The notes below the pieces were generated by a model, which was not told the DNA's origin, did not search any database, and saw nothing but the letters and a program-made list of their open reading frames with translations. A stretch of DNA of 64,000 nucleotides, taken from NCBI RefSeq assembly GCF_039652435.2, contig NZ_CP190246.1:3596001-3660000 (forward strand), written 5' to 3'. Position 1 is the first letter of the stretch, and each line of letters opens with the position of its first letter. Of this stretch, positions 24,410 to 32,405 are shown piece after piece. Origin of the DNA: Niabella insulamsoli (GTDB taxonomy: Bacteria; Bacteroidota; Bacteroidia; Chitinophagales; Chitinophagaceae). The position numbers and the translations under genes are program-made.

Positions 24410-26308
24410 ATGCTGGCCACCTTGGCAAAAGAGCCGTTTGATAACCCCGACTGGATTTTCGAAATTAAATGGGATGGTTACCGGGCAATTGCAGAAACTG
24501 GTGAAAAGTTACAACTCTATTCACGCAATGGCATTTCATTTTTAAAAAAATACACCCCAATCGCCGAGGCTTTGCAGGAGCAGGAGCATGAAATGATTTT
24601 GGATGGAGAAATTGTTGCCTACAACGAAGATCATATACCGGACTTTCAAACGCTGCAGCATTTTGCTGAAAACCCGAACGCCGCTCTCATTTATCATGTT
24701 TTTGATTTGTTGTATTTAAACGGACATGACACAAAAGCGCTGAGCAATATCGAACGAAAAACATTACTTAGGGAAGCATTGGTTGAAAACGATTTTGTGA
24801 GGTATTGCGATCATGTGGAAAAAAATGGCGTCGACTTTTTTAACGCCGCCCGCGACAACGACCTGGAAGGTATGATCGCCAAAAGAGGATCAGCGCCTTA
24901 CACGGAAGGGCGGCGCAGCGGCGATTGGCTAAAAATCAAACATCACAACACAGAAGAAGTGGTGATTGCGGGCTTTACAAAACCTCGCGGCGGCAGACAG
25001 TACTTCGGCGCCTTGATCCTGGGGCGTTATCAAAATGGCGAACTGGTGTATGCCGGCCACACCGGCACCGGTTTCGATGAAGCGTCGCTACGGGAGATTT
25101 CTAAAAAGCTGAAGCCGCTGATCAGAAAACAGGCGCCTTTTGCTATTGTTCCAAAAACCAATATGCCTGCGACCTGGGTAAAACCTGAACTGGTTTGCAG
25201 CATCAAATACACAGAGCTTACGAACGACCATATTTTTCGCCACCCGGTGTTCATGGGCTTAAGGATTGACAAACCAGCCCAGGAAGTAATTATTCCCAAA
25301 AATGAAAAAGCTATGGCAAATAAATCAACAAAAGCTGCGCCGGCAAAAAAGGCCGCTTCGAGAGCGCGCGTTTCTAAAAAAACAAAAACCCAGGACGAGA
25401 ACGACATGATAAAAAAAGTTCAGGGAAAAGAAGTAAAGCTTACCAATCAAAGCAAAATTTACTGGCCTGACGAAGGAATTACCAAAGGCGACCTGATCAA
25501 CTATTATGAAAAAATGTCGAAATATATCCTGCCCTATCTAAAGCACCGGCCCGAAAGCCTGAACCGGTTTCCTAATGGAATTAAAGGCAGCAGCTTTTAT
25601 CAAAAAGACGCTGGTGACACGGCGCCCGACTGGGTTTCATCGATTGAGGTTTTTTCGGAAAGCAACCAAAAAAATATTGATTACATTATTTGTAATGATA
25701 AAGCAACGCTGCTATACCTGGCCAACCTGGGTTGCATAGAGATGAACCCCTGGAACAGCACTGCACAAAAACAGGATCAGCCCAGCTACATGATCATTGA
25801 TATTGACCCCGGCGATAAAAACACTTTTGAACAGGTGATCGAAACGGCGTTGGCTACCAAACAGGTTTTAGACGGCTGCGGCGTGAAATCTTATTGTAAA
25901 ACATCGGGCGCGTCCGGGCTACATGTTTTTGTGCCTATGGCTGATAAATACGATTACGAACAGGTGAAGACTTTTGCTCATCTGACCGCGATGAAAGTAG
26001 TGGAGATGCTGCCCGATTTTACAACGCTGGAAAGGAACCTTAAAAAAAGGGGCACTAAAAAAATATACGTCGATTACCTCCAAAACCGCAAAGGCCAAAC
26101 GATTGCCAGCGCCTATAGCGTGCGGCCAAAGAAAGGTGCGACGGTATCGACGCCACTTGATTGGAAGGAAGTGAAAAAAGGCCTGCACCCGTCACAGTTT
26201 GATATAAACAGCGTTCCCAAACGCGTTGCTAAAATCGGTGACATTTTCAAACCGGTTTTAGGGCGAGGCGCCGATATTATGAAATGCCTGAAAAAAATGG
26301 AGGGTTGA
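24410..26308 (+). CDS. ligD: LigD, ATP-dependent ligase plus polymerase/primase domains (second part)
   Basis: This frame encodes the ligase and polymerase halves of LigD (632 residues from the ATG at 24410; the frame itself is open upstream to the A10 run). The ligase nucleotidyl-acceptor lysine is Lys20 in IFEIKWDGYRA, with DGEIVAYNED, GMIAKRGSAPYTEG and DWLKIKHH as later motifs. After a Lys/Ala linker (residues about 303-335) comes the POL domain, with the metal-binding acidic motif IIDIDPGDKN near residues 462-470 and TSGASGLHVFVPM. FVRP just upstream of the ATG belongs to the normal ligase sequence, so this ATG is probably internal to the original gene. Confidence 0.93.
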   Translation: MLATLAKEPFDNPDWIFEIKWDGYRAIAETGEKLQLYSRNGISFLKKYTPIAEALQEQEHEMILDGEIVAYNEDHIPDFQTLQHFAENPNAALIYHVFDLLYLNGHDTKALSNIERKTLLREALVENDFVRYCDHVEKNGVDFFNAARDNDLEGMIAKRGSAPYTEGRRSGDWLKIKHHNTEEVVIAGFTKPRGGRQYFGALILGRYQNGELVYAGHTGTGFDEASLREISKKLKPLIRKQAPFAIVPKTNMPATWVKPELVCSIKYTELTNDHIFRHPVFMGLRIDKPAQEVIIPKNEKAMANKSTKAAPAKKAASRARVSKKTKTQDENDMIKKVQGKEVKLTNQSKIYWPDEGITKGDLINYYEKMSKYILPYLKHRPESLNRFPNGIKGSSFYQKDAGDTAPDWVSSIEVFSESNQKNIDYIICNDKATLLYLANLGCIEMNPWNSTAQKQDQPSYMIIDIDPGDKNTFEQVIETALATKQVLDGCGVKSYCKTSGASGLHVFVPMADKYDYEQVKTFAHLTAMKVVEMLPDFTTLERNLKKRGTKKIYVDYLQNRKGQTIASAYSVRPKKGATVSTPLDWKEVKKGLHPSQFDINSVPKRVAKIGDIFKPVLGRGADIMKCLKKMEG

Positions 26309-26316
26309 AAAGAAAA

Positions 26317-26368
26317 GCTGATCGATGCAACACCATTGAACTGAGCGTAGCAAGATCGATGCCCCGTG
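26317..26368. repeat. dispersed repeat, copy B
   Basis: The stretch at 26331-26363 (CACCATTGAACTGAGCGTAG, then CAAGATCGATGCC) matches copy A at 19956-19991 with few changes. It lies between ligD and prfC and may form part of the prfC leader. Confidence 0.45.
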
Positions 26369-26443
26369 TTCTGCCGCTGGCGACATAATAAGATTCAAGT
26401 CGCAAAATCCCAATATCTTCGCAGCTTTTTAACTGAGATAAGA

Positions 26444-28030
26444 ATGAAGTTTCACGACGAGATCATGAGAAGGCGGACGTTCGCCATCATCAGCCACCCC
26501 GATGCGGGGAAGACCACGCTGACGGAAAAGTTCCTGCTTTTTGGAGGTGCTATCCAGGTGGCCGGCGCCGTTAAAAGCAACAAAATAAAAAAATCAGCCA
26601 CTTCAGATTTTATGGAAATCGAGCGGCAAAGAGGTATATCGGTGGCCACTTCGGTGATGAGTTTTGAATATGACGGCACACTGATTAACCTGCTTGATAC
26701 ACCCGGTCACAAAGACTTTGCGGAAGATACATACCGAACGCTGACGGCGGTTGATAGTGTAATTTTGGTGGTAGACAGCGTCAACGGCGTAGAAGACCAA
26801 ACCCGCCGCCTGATGGAAGTTTGCCGAATGCGCGACACGCCGGTGATCGTGTTCATCAACAAAATGGACCGCGATGGCAAGAGCCGGTATGACCTTTTGG
26901 AAGAAATTGAAAAGGAACTGAATATTCAGCTACACCCCATGACCTGGCCAATCAACAGCGGTAAGGACTTTAAAGGCGTGTACAATCTCCACGACAAAAA
27001 CCTGCGTTTATTTACCGCCAATACCAAGGCCGACGACGATGATGCCATTGCGATTGCAGACATCAACGACACGATTTTGGATGAAAAACTTGGTGCAACG
27101 GATGCGGCGCTGCTACGTGAGGATGTGGAGTTAGTGGACGGCGTGAACGGCGCTTTAAATGTTGCGGATTATTTAGCAGCGAAGGTTTCACCGGTCTTTT
27201 TTGGCAGCGCTATCAACAATTTTGGTGTTAAAGAAATGCTGGACACTTTTATTCGGATTGCGCCAACGCCCCAAAGCCGCGAAACAACATTGCGAAAGGT
27301 AGATGCCGAAGAGCCCAAGCTCAGCGGTTTTGTTTTTAAAATACATGCCAATCTTGATCCCAAACACCGCGACCGCATTGCCTTTTTGAGGGTTTGCAGC
27401 GGAAAATTTGAACGCAACAAGTACTTCCACCATGTAAGATTAAACAAAGACGTGCGTTTCAGCAATCCTTATAGTTTTATGGCGCGAGACAAAAGCATTA
27501 TCGAAGATGCTTATGCGGGCGACGTAGTGGGCTTGTTTGACACCGGCAATTTTAAAATCGGCGATACGCTGACCGAAGGAGAAAATTTTTTCTTTACCGG
27601 CATTCCTTCTTTTTCTCCCGAGATTTTTAAAGAAGTGGTGAATAAAGACCCGATGAAAACCAAGCAACTGGAAAAAGGCCTGCTTCAATTAACCGACGAA
27701 GGTGTGGCCCAGCTTTTCACACAGTTTGGGGGAACGAAAAAAATTATCGGCTGTGTGGGTGAACTTCAGTTTGAAGTGATACAATACCGCCTCCTTCATG
27801 AATACGGCGCTGCGGTGGAGTTCCGGGCGTTACCGTTTTACAAGGCCTGCTGGATCACCAGCAAAGACCCCAAAAAGCTGGACGATTTTACCAAGTTTAA
27901 ATTGGCGAACACCGGCGAAGATAAAGACGGGCACCCGGTTTATTTGGCGCAGAGTGAATGGTTCCTAAACACAGAGATCAGTAATAACCCCGATATCGAG
28001 TTCCATTTTACGAGCGAGATTCATAAGTAG
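26444..28030 (+). CDS. prfC: peptide chain release factor 3
   Basis: RF3 is a translational GTPase that removes RF1/RF2 after peptide release. The 528-residue protein has G1 SHPDAGKTTLTEKFLLFGG, the switch I region with RGISVATSVMSF, G3 DTPGHKDFAEDTYRTL and G4 NKMDRDG, then the domain II/III region ERNKYFHHVRLNKDVRF and GVAQLFTQFGG and the C-terminal VGELQFEVIQYRL. The ATG at 26444 (MKFHDEIMRRRTFAIISHPD) matches known family starts; the upstream open extension comes from repeat DNA. Confidence 0.96.
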   Translation: MKFHDEIMRRRTFAIISHPDAGKTTLTEKFLLFGGAIQVAGAVKSNKIKKSATSDFMEIERQRGISVATSVMSFEYDGTLINLLDTPGHKDFAEDTYRTLTAVDSVILVVDSVNGVEDQTRRLMEVCRMRDTPVIVFINKMDRDGKSRYDLLEEIEKELNIQLHPMTWPINSGKDFKGVYNLHDKNLRLFTANTKADDDDAIAIADINDTILDEKLGATDAALLREDVELVDGVNGALNVADYLAAKVSPVFFGSAINNFGVKEMLDTFIRIAPTPQSRETTLRKVDAEEPKLSGFVFKIHANLDPKHRDRIAFLRVCSGKFERNKYFHHVRLNKDVRFSNPYSFMARDKSIIEDAYAGDVVGLFDTGNFKIGDTLTEGENFFFTGIPSFSPEIFKEVVNKDPMKTKQLEKGLLQLTDEGVAQLFTQFGGTKKIIGCVGELQFEVIQYRLLHEYGAAVEFRALPFYKACWITSKDPKKLDDFTKFKLANTGEDKDGHPVYLAQSEWFLNTEISNNPDIEFHFTSEIHK

Positions 28031-28067
28031 CGCAATAGAAACAGGATCACCCATTTCTGATATTTTG

Positions 28068-28075
28068 TATTTTTG
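28068..28075 (+). promoter_or_regulatory. candidate -7 box for the Uma2 gene
   Basis: TATTTTTG, a full TAnnTTTG match, ends 14 bp before the start codon at 28090. No upstream TTG box was found at the right distance. Confidence 0.35.
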
Positions 28076-28089
28076 AACAAATAGCTAGC

Positions 28090-28674
28090 ATGATAACAGA
28101 TATTTCTCAATTAGACCGCAACAAAAAATATTCTTATGCGGATTATTTGACCTGGCGTTTTAAGGAAACTGTGGAGCTGATTAAGGGAAGGCTTTTTATA
28201 TTGTCGCCTGCCCCGGCTTCCAGGCACCAAAAAATTGCAAGTAATCTTGTCACTGAACTTTCTTCGTTCTTCAAGTCGCATAAATGCCATCTTTTTTTTG
28301 CGCCATTCGACGTAAGGCTGGTCAAAAATATGTCTTCCGATAATGAAATCACCACGGTTGTTCAACCGGATATTTGTGTTATTTGCGACGGCTCTAAAAT
28401 TGATGAGCGCGGCTGCCTGGGCGCACCCGATCTGATCGTCGAAATTCTTTCTCCTTATACTGCAAAAAAAGACATGAACGAAAAGTTCAATCTTTACGAA
28501 GACAATGGCGTACAGGAATATTGGGTGGTTTTCCCCGACACCAACGCTATTAACCAATACTTCTTAAAAGATGGTAAATATGAGTTTATTGACCCGTTGT
28601 TTGTAGGTCAAACTATTACCAGCACTGCGTTTCCGGAGCTTTCGATTGAATTGAAAGATGTGTTTCGAAATTAA
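28090..28674 (+). CDS. Uma2-family (DUF820) PD-(D/E)XK nuclease-like protein
   Basis: A 194-residue protein with the Uma2/DUF820 pattern: YADYLTWRFKETVELIKGRLFILSPAPASRHQ, VVQPDICVIC, GAPDLIVEILSPYTAKKDMNEKFNLYEDNGVQEYWVVFP. The Glu of VELIKGR, the Asp of QPDICVI and the Glu of IVEILS followed by a Lys correspond to the nuclease-fold catalytic set. Family members are abundant in Bacteroidota and Cyanobacteria; biological roles are not established. The gene overlaps the convergent purB by 4 bp with no terminator between. Confidence 0.88.
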   Translation: MITDISQLDRNKKYSYADYLTWRFKETVELIKGRLFILSPAPASRHQKIASNLVTELSSFFKSHKCHLFFAPFDVRLVKNMSSDNEITTVVQPDICVICDGSKIDERGCLGAPDLIVEILSPYTAKKDMNEKFNLYEDNGVQEYWVVFPDTNAINQYFLKDGKYEFIDPLFVGQTITSTAFPELSIELKDVFRN

Positions 28675-30008
28675 TATTTCGCGACGACGCCCGTATAATT
28701 TTGAGGCGTTATCTTCTTCAACTCTGCTTTAATCGCTGCGGGAACTTTAAGTGTAGTGATGAACTTATGTAAAGACTGCTTCGTAATACCCTCCTTGCCG
28801 CGGGTCAAATCTTTAAGCGCTTCATATGGGTTGGGATATTTTTCCCGGCGCAGAATAGTTTGGATAGCTTCGGCCACCACCGCCCAGTTGTTATCAAGAT
28901 CTTCTTTCAATTTAGCTTCGTTCAAAACCAGCTTGCCCAACCCTTTCTCTATGCTTTTTATAGCAATTATAGTATGCGCTACCGGCACGCCGATATTACG
29001 CAATACCGTACTGTCAGTCAGATCGCGCTGTAATCGGCTAACGGGCAGCTTGGCCGAAAGATGCTCGAGCATCGCATTGGCGACGCCCAGATTCCCTTCA
29101 GCATTTTCAAAATCAATCGGGTTTACTTTATGCGGCATCGCTGAAGAACCTACTTCCCCGGCTTTGGTTTTCTGTTTGAAATACTCCATGCTGATATAGG
29201 TCCATATATCACGGCACAGATCGAGTAAAATGGTGTTGATTCTTTTTATGCAATCAAAGTGGGCCGCGAGGTTGTCATAGTGTTCAATCTGCGTTGTAAA
29301 CTGCATGCGTTGCAATCCCAGCACTTCTTCAACAAAATGATTACCAAACCTGATCCAATCCGTTTTTGGATAGGCCACATGATGTGCGTTGAAATTTCCG
29401 GTGGCGCCGCCAAATTTTGCTGCAACAGGAATATAAGAAAACAGCTGAATCTGGTTTTCGAGGCGCTCCACAAAAACCATCACTTCCTTGCCGAGGCGCG
29501 TGGGCGACGCGGGCTGGCCGTGAGTTTTTGCCAACATAGGAATCTCTTTCCATTGCTGGGCCAGCTGCAACAAATGATTTTGCAGATTGAGAAAAGCCGG
29601 TAACAATTCAAATTCCAGGCTATGCTTCCACAACAACGGAATGGCTGTATTATTTACATCTTGCGAGGTCAGCCCAAAATGAATCCACTCCTTGGCGTGT
29701 TCCGCATCTGTTTTATCTAACTCCGATTTTAAAAAATATTCCACGGCTTTCACATCGTGGTTGGTGGTCTTTTCAATTTCTTTGATGGCTTCGGCATTGG
29801 CTTCACTGAAATTATCGATCACGCCGCGCAGATGTTTTTTCGCAGAAGCAGATAATTTGAGAAATTTTTTATCTGCCAGCAGAAACAGGTATTCGATTTC
29901 AACAATAATGCGATATTTAATAAGCGCGTACTCACTGAAATACTCCTGAAGCGATTGTACTTGTCTGCTGTAGCGGCCGTCGATGGGCGATATGGAGGTT
30001 AATGACAT
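28671..30008 (-). CDS. purB: adenylosuccinate lyase
   Basis: PurB catalyses two fumarate-releasing steps in purine synthesis (SAICAR to AICAR, adenylosuccinate to AMP). The 445-residue protein has the superfamily signature GSSAMPHKVNPIDFENAEGN, the substrate loop preceding it, the general-acid region AKTHGQPASPTRLGKE and the N-terminal SPIDGRYSRQVQSLQEYFSEYALI typical of the E. coli-like clade. Its 3' end overlaps the Uma2 gene by 4 bp. A degenerate repeat array begins just upstream. Confidence 0.97.
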   Translation of the reverse strand: MSLTSISPIDGRYSRQVQSLQEYFSEYALIKYRIIVEIEYLFLLADKKFLKLSASAKKHLRGVIDNFSEANAEAIKEIEKTTNHDVKAVEYFLKSELDKTDAEHAKEWIHFGLTSQDVNNTAIPLLWKHSLEFELLPAFLNLQNHLLQLAQQWKEIPMLAKTHGQPASPTRLGKEVMVFVERLENQIQLFSYIPVAAKFGGATGNFNAHHVAYPKTDWIRFGNHFVEEVLGLQRMQFTTQIEHYDNLAAHFDCIKRINTILLDLCRDIWTYISMEYFKQKTKAGEVGSSAMPHKVNPIDFENAEGNLGVANAMLEHLSAKLPVSRLQRDLTDSTVLRNIGVPVAHTIIAIKSIEKGLGKLVLNEAKLKEDLDNNWAVVAEAIQTILRREKYPNPYEALKDLTRGKEGITKQSLHKFITTLKVPAAIKAELKKITPQNYTGVVAKY

Positions 30009-30030
30009 TTTATGATTGGGATTAATATTG

Positions 30031-30107
30031 GTTACTGGATGCTCGTTGCTTGATGCTTGTTGCTCGTTACTCGATGGTCGATGCTGGATGCTCGTTGCTG
30101 GATGCTA
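30031..30107. repeat. degenerate short-unit repeat array, left flank of the four-helix-bundle gene
   Basis: About nine 7-9 bp units such as GGATGCTCGTTGCT, TGATGCTTGTTGCT, TCGTTACTCGATG and CGATGCTGGATG follow one another without a fixed period. The array runs from 23 bp upstream of the purB start to the stop codon of the next gene. Units are in inverse orientation to those on the other side of that gene (30569-30603). Confidence 0.6.
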
Positions 30108-30482
30108 TCATTTTGGACTAATATGGCTCTCCTCGACTGCCTGAAGAAAGCGGTTCAGCTTTTTGCCCAACATATCTATCTTTTCTTTAAGTGATTTAAA
30201 AACTGCTTCGTCGGTTAAGGAACCGGTGTCAAACAGGGTTTCGAGATGATCTTGTGTTTCATCGTTGGATGCTACCGCGTAAACGAGAAACTTGATAAAT
30301 TCATTTTTATATCTGCGCCTGCCGTATCCTTCGACGATCGTTGACTTTACAGATTTACTCGACCGCCTAACTTGTTGACCCTCTTCGAAAAGTTCAAATT
30401 TTGGTAGTTGTAATGACATTTTATGTATGTCTATAACGACATCTCTTGATATTTGCCAAATCTCCAATTTCCGGTAACTCAT
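30108..30482 (-). CDS. four-helix-bundle protein (23S rRNA intervening-sequence protein type)
   Basis: A 124-residue helical protein beginning MSYRKLEIWQISRDVVIDIHKMS and containing GQQVRRSSKSVKSTIVEGYGRR followed by FIKFLVYAVASNDETQDHLETL, the pattern of the S23/IVP family. Members were first found in insertions in 23S rRNA genes; the fold is also shared with the Avd accessory protein of diversity-generating retroelements. No reverse transcriptase or rRNA gene is in this window. It is flanked by inverted arrays of short repeats, suggesting it moves or is kept together with them. ATG at 30482 is chosen; the longer frame to 30527 has no conserved residues. Confidence 0.85.
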   Translation of the reverse strand: MSYRKLEIWQISRDVVIDIHKMSLQLPKFELFEEGQQVRRSSKSVKSTIVEGYGRRRYKNEFIKFLVYAVASNDETQDHLETLFDTGSLTDEAVFKSLKEKIDMLGKKLNRFLQAVEESHISPK

Positions 30483-30568
30483 TACTTCGCAACTTAAAAT
30501 GAAACATTGATAGCCGCAGCCGGTCATTACATGCCAATCCTGGCCCGTTAATTCCCGACCTTACTAGC

Positions 30569-30603
30569 CGGCATCCGACATCCAGCATCCAACATCAGCA
30601 TTC
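30569..30603. repeat. short repeat array, right flank of the four-helix-bundle gene
   Basis: Units GGCATCCGA, CATCCAG, CATCCAA, CATCAG, CATTCC are the reverse complement of the GGATGCTGGATG type units at 30031-30107, giving an inverted arrangement around the gene. Confidence 0.55.
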
Positions 30604-30615
30604 CTGCGCAAAACC

Positions 30616-30623
30616 TATCTTTG
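30616..30623 (+). promoter_or_regulatory. candidate -7 box for mqnA
   Basis: TATCTTTG is a full TAnnTTTG match ending 22 bp before the GTG start of mqnA; the upstream TTG element is not evident. Confidence 0.4.
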
Positions 30624-30645
30624 CCCCGCAAAAATAAGCATTCAC

Positions 30646-31404
30646 GTGGAAGAAAAGATAAGAGTAGGCATTGTAAGCTATTTAAATACCCGCCCGCTTA
30701 TTTACGGGCTGCAGCGGTTACCGATAAAAGATGAAATCACGTTGATAGAAGCACATCCGGCTGCGCTGGCGGATATGTTAATGAAGCATGAGATTGACCT
30801 GGGCCTGGTACCTGTGGCGATCATCCCGCAGCTCGATCAATATTATATTAATGGGAATTATTGCATCGGGGCGATTGGGGATGTGGCGTCAGTGGCGCTT
30901 TTCAGCGATCAACCTGTTCATGAGATCAGGAAAATTTATCTTGATTACCAAAGCCGGTCTTCGGTGCAGCTTTTGAGATGGCTGGTAAAAAATCATTGGA
31001 AAATAGAGCCGGAGTTGGTCCAGGCTGGGGATGAGTCGTACCTGGAGCGCGTGGGCGGCGACACGGCGGCGCTTGTCATTGGTGACCGGGCGCTGCAACA
31101 AAGAAAACGATCTAAATTTGTTTACGACCTGGCCGGCGAGTGGAAAACCGCTACAGGCCTGCCTTTTGTGTTTGCAGCCTGGGTGAGCACGCGGCCGCTT
31201 AACGCTGATTTCATCAACAAGTTTGACGAGGCCAACGCCTACGGATTGCAACATATTGACGAAATTGCCTCTGCGCATAGCAATGGCGTTTATGATCTTC
31301 AAAAATATTACGCAGTAAATCTTAGCTATGAGCTGGATGAAAAAAAACGTGAGGGACTGGCACTTTTTCTGAAGGTGATAAAAGCATCTTCGCCTAACGC
31401 ATGA
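30646..31404 (+). CDS. mqnA: chorismate dehydratase, futalosine menaquinone pathway
   Basis: MqnA dehydrates chorismate to 3-enolpyruvylbenzoate, the first step of the futalosine route to menaquinone. The 252-residue protein, with a periplasmic-binding-protein fold but no signal peptide, begins RVGIVSYLNTRPLIYGL, the family signature, and carries DLGLVPVAIIPQL, GAIGDVASVALFS and the LDYQSRSSVQLLRWL region that binds the substrate. GTG at 30646 is the start. It is followed 38 bp later by a methyltransferase gene that belongs to the polysaccharide block. Confidence 0.93.
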   Translation: MEEKIRVGIVSYLNTRPLIYGLQRLPIKDEITLIEAHPAALADMLMKHEIDLGLVPVAIIPQLDQYYINGNYCIGAIGDVASVALFSDQPVHEIRKIYLDYQSRSSVQLLRWLVKNHWKIEPELVQAGDESYLERVGGDTAALVIGDRALQQRKRSKFVYDLAGEWKTATGLPFVFAAWVSTRPLNADFINKFDEANAYGLQHIDEIASAHSNGVYDLQKYYAVNLSYELDEKKREGLALFLKVIKASSPNA

Positions 31405-31442
31405 AAGACTTAATCAATCATTCTGCCAAATAAAACCATTGT

Positions 31443-32399
31443 ATGAAGTGTAGTATTTGTCAAAACGAAGCCGATAACCGTAAAATTCTTTTAAAAGAAA
31501 TGATGTTTGGCTTTAGAGACACTTTCGAGTATTTCGAATGTAACCACTGCGCCTGCATTCAGATTCTTGAAATCCCAAAAGACCTTGCCAAATATTATCC
31601 TTCCAATTACTATTCTTACCAGGCCGCCGAGGTGCCGGTAAAAAGAAGTATTATTCGCCGTATTCACTATAATTTTCACGCATTTGGCCGCAACAAACTA
31701 CCAGGCAGCCTGCTGGCGCTAAAATTTAAGCCTCCACTGTTCTACAACTGGCTGAAGGAGTTGCAGGCTGGTGATCCCAATGAAAGCATTCTGGATATTG
31801 GCTGTGGTAATGGCCAGCTCCTCAAGCGCATTTATCGTTTAGGATTTAACGACCTGACAGGAATCGACCCATTTTTGGATCGCGATATATCATATAATGC
31901 AAGCCTGCGACTTTTAAAAAAAGATATTTTCGAAGTCGACGGCAAGTTCGATATTATTATGATGCATCATAGCCTTGAACATATGGACGAACAGAATGCA
32001 GTCATTCAAAAAGCTTCCTCTTTATTGACCGACGGGGGAAGAATGCTGATAAGAATCCCTATTGTTAGCCGGCCATTAATGGAAAAATACGGCGAAAACG
32101 TAGCCTCGCTCGACCCACCTCGACACCTGTTTATACATAGCCTCACAAGCATTCTGAAACTCCTTGAAGACAATGCTTTAACGGTTTACAAAACCATTTA
32201 CGACGCCGAACTGTTTTCAATACTGGGTAGCGAACAATATGCAATGGGCATCAGCAACGTGAATGATGACAGAAGTTATATTCAAAATCCTGCGGGAAGT
32301 AGTTTTACCCAAGAGGATTTAAACCGCTTTGAGCTGCAAATTAATGCGCTTAATAAGAAAGGCGAGAGTGATTCGATTGCGCTGTACATTAAAAAATAA
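31443..32399 (+). CDS. SAM-dependent methyltransferase with N-terminal zinc-ribbon cysteines
   Basis: A 318-residue class I methyltransferase. The N-terminus has paired cysteines (MKCSICQNEA and FECNHCACIQ) that probably bind zinc, then a linker with YYPSNYYSYQ. The SAM site is motif I ILDIGCGNGQLLKRI near residues 115-130, followed by DIIMMHHSLEHMDEQNAVIQ. Proteins of this architecture are frequent in cell-surface glycan clusters. The adjacent glycosyltransferase starts 6 bp after its stop, so they are co-expressed. Substrate unknown. Confidence 0.85.
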   Translation: MKCSICQNEADNRKILLKEMMFGFRDTFEYFECNHCACIQILEIPKDLAKYYPSNYYSYQAAEVPVKRSIIRRIHYNFHAFGRNKLPGSLLALKFKPPLFYNWLKELQAGDPNESILDIGCGNGQLLKRIYRLGFNDLTGIDPFLDRDISYNASLRLLKKDIFEVDGKFDIIMMHHSLEHMDEQNAVIQKASSLLTDGGRMLIRIPIVSRPLMEKYGENVASLDPPRHLFIHSLTSILKLLEDNALTVYKTIYDAELFSILGSEQYAMGISNVNDDRSYIQNPAGSSFTQEDLNRFELQINALNKKGESDSIALYIKK

Positions 32400-32405
32400 T
32401 TTTTT

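Noticed and set aside
30031..30603. Diversity-generating retroelement around the four-helix-bundle gene
   Set aside because: No reverse transcriptase, template repeat or variable C-type lectin gene is present; the resemblance to Avd is only at fold level.
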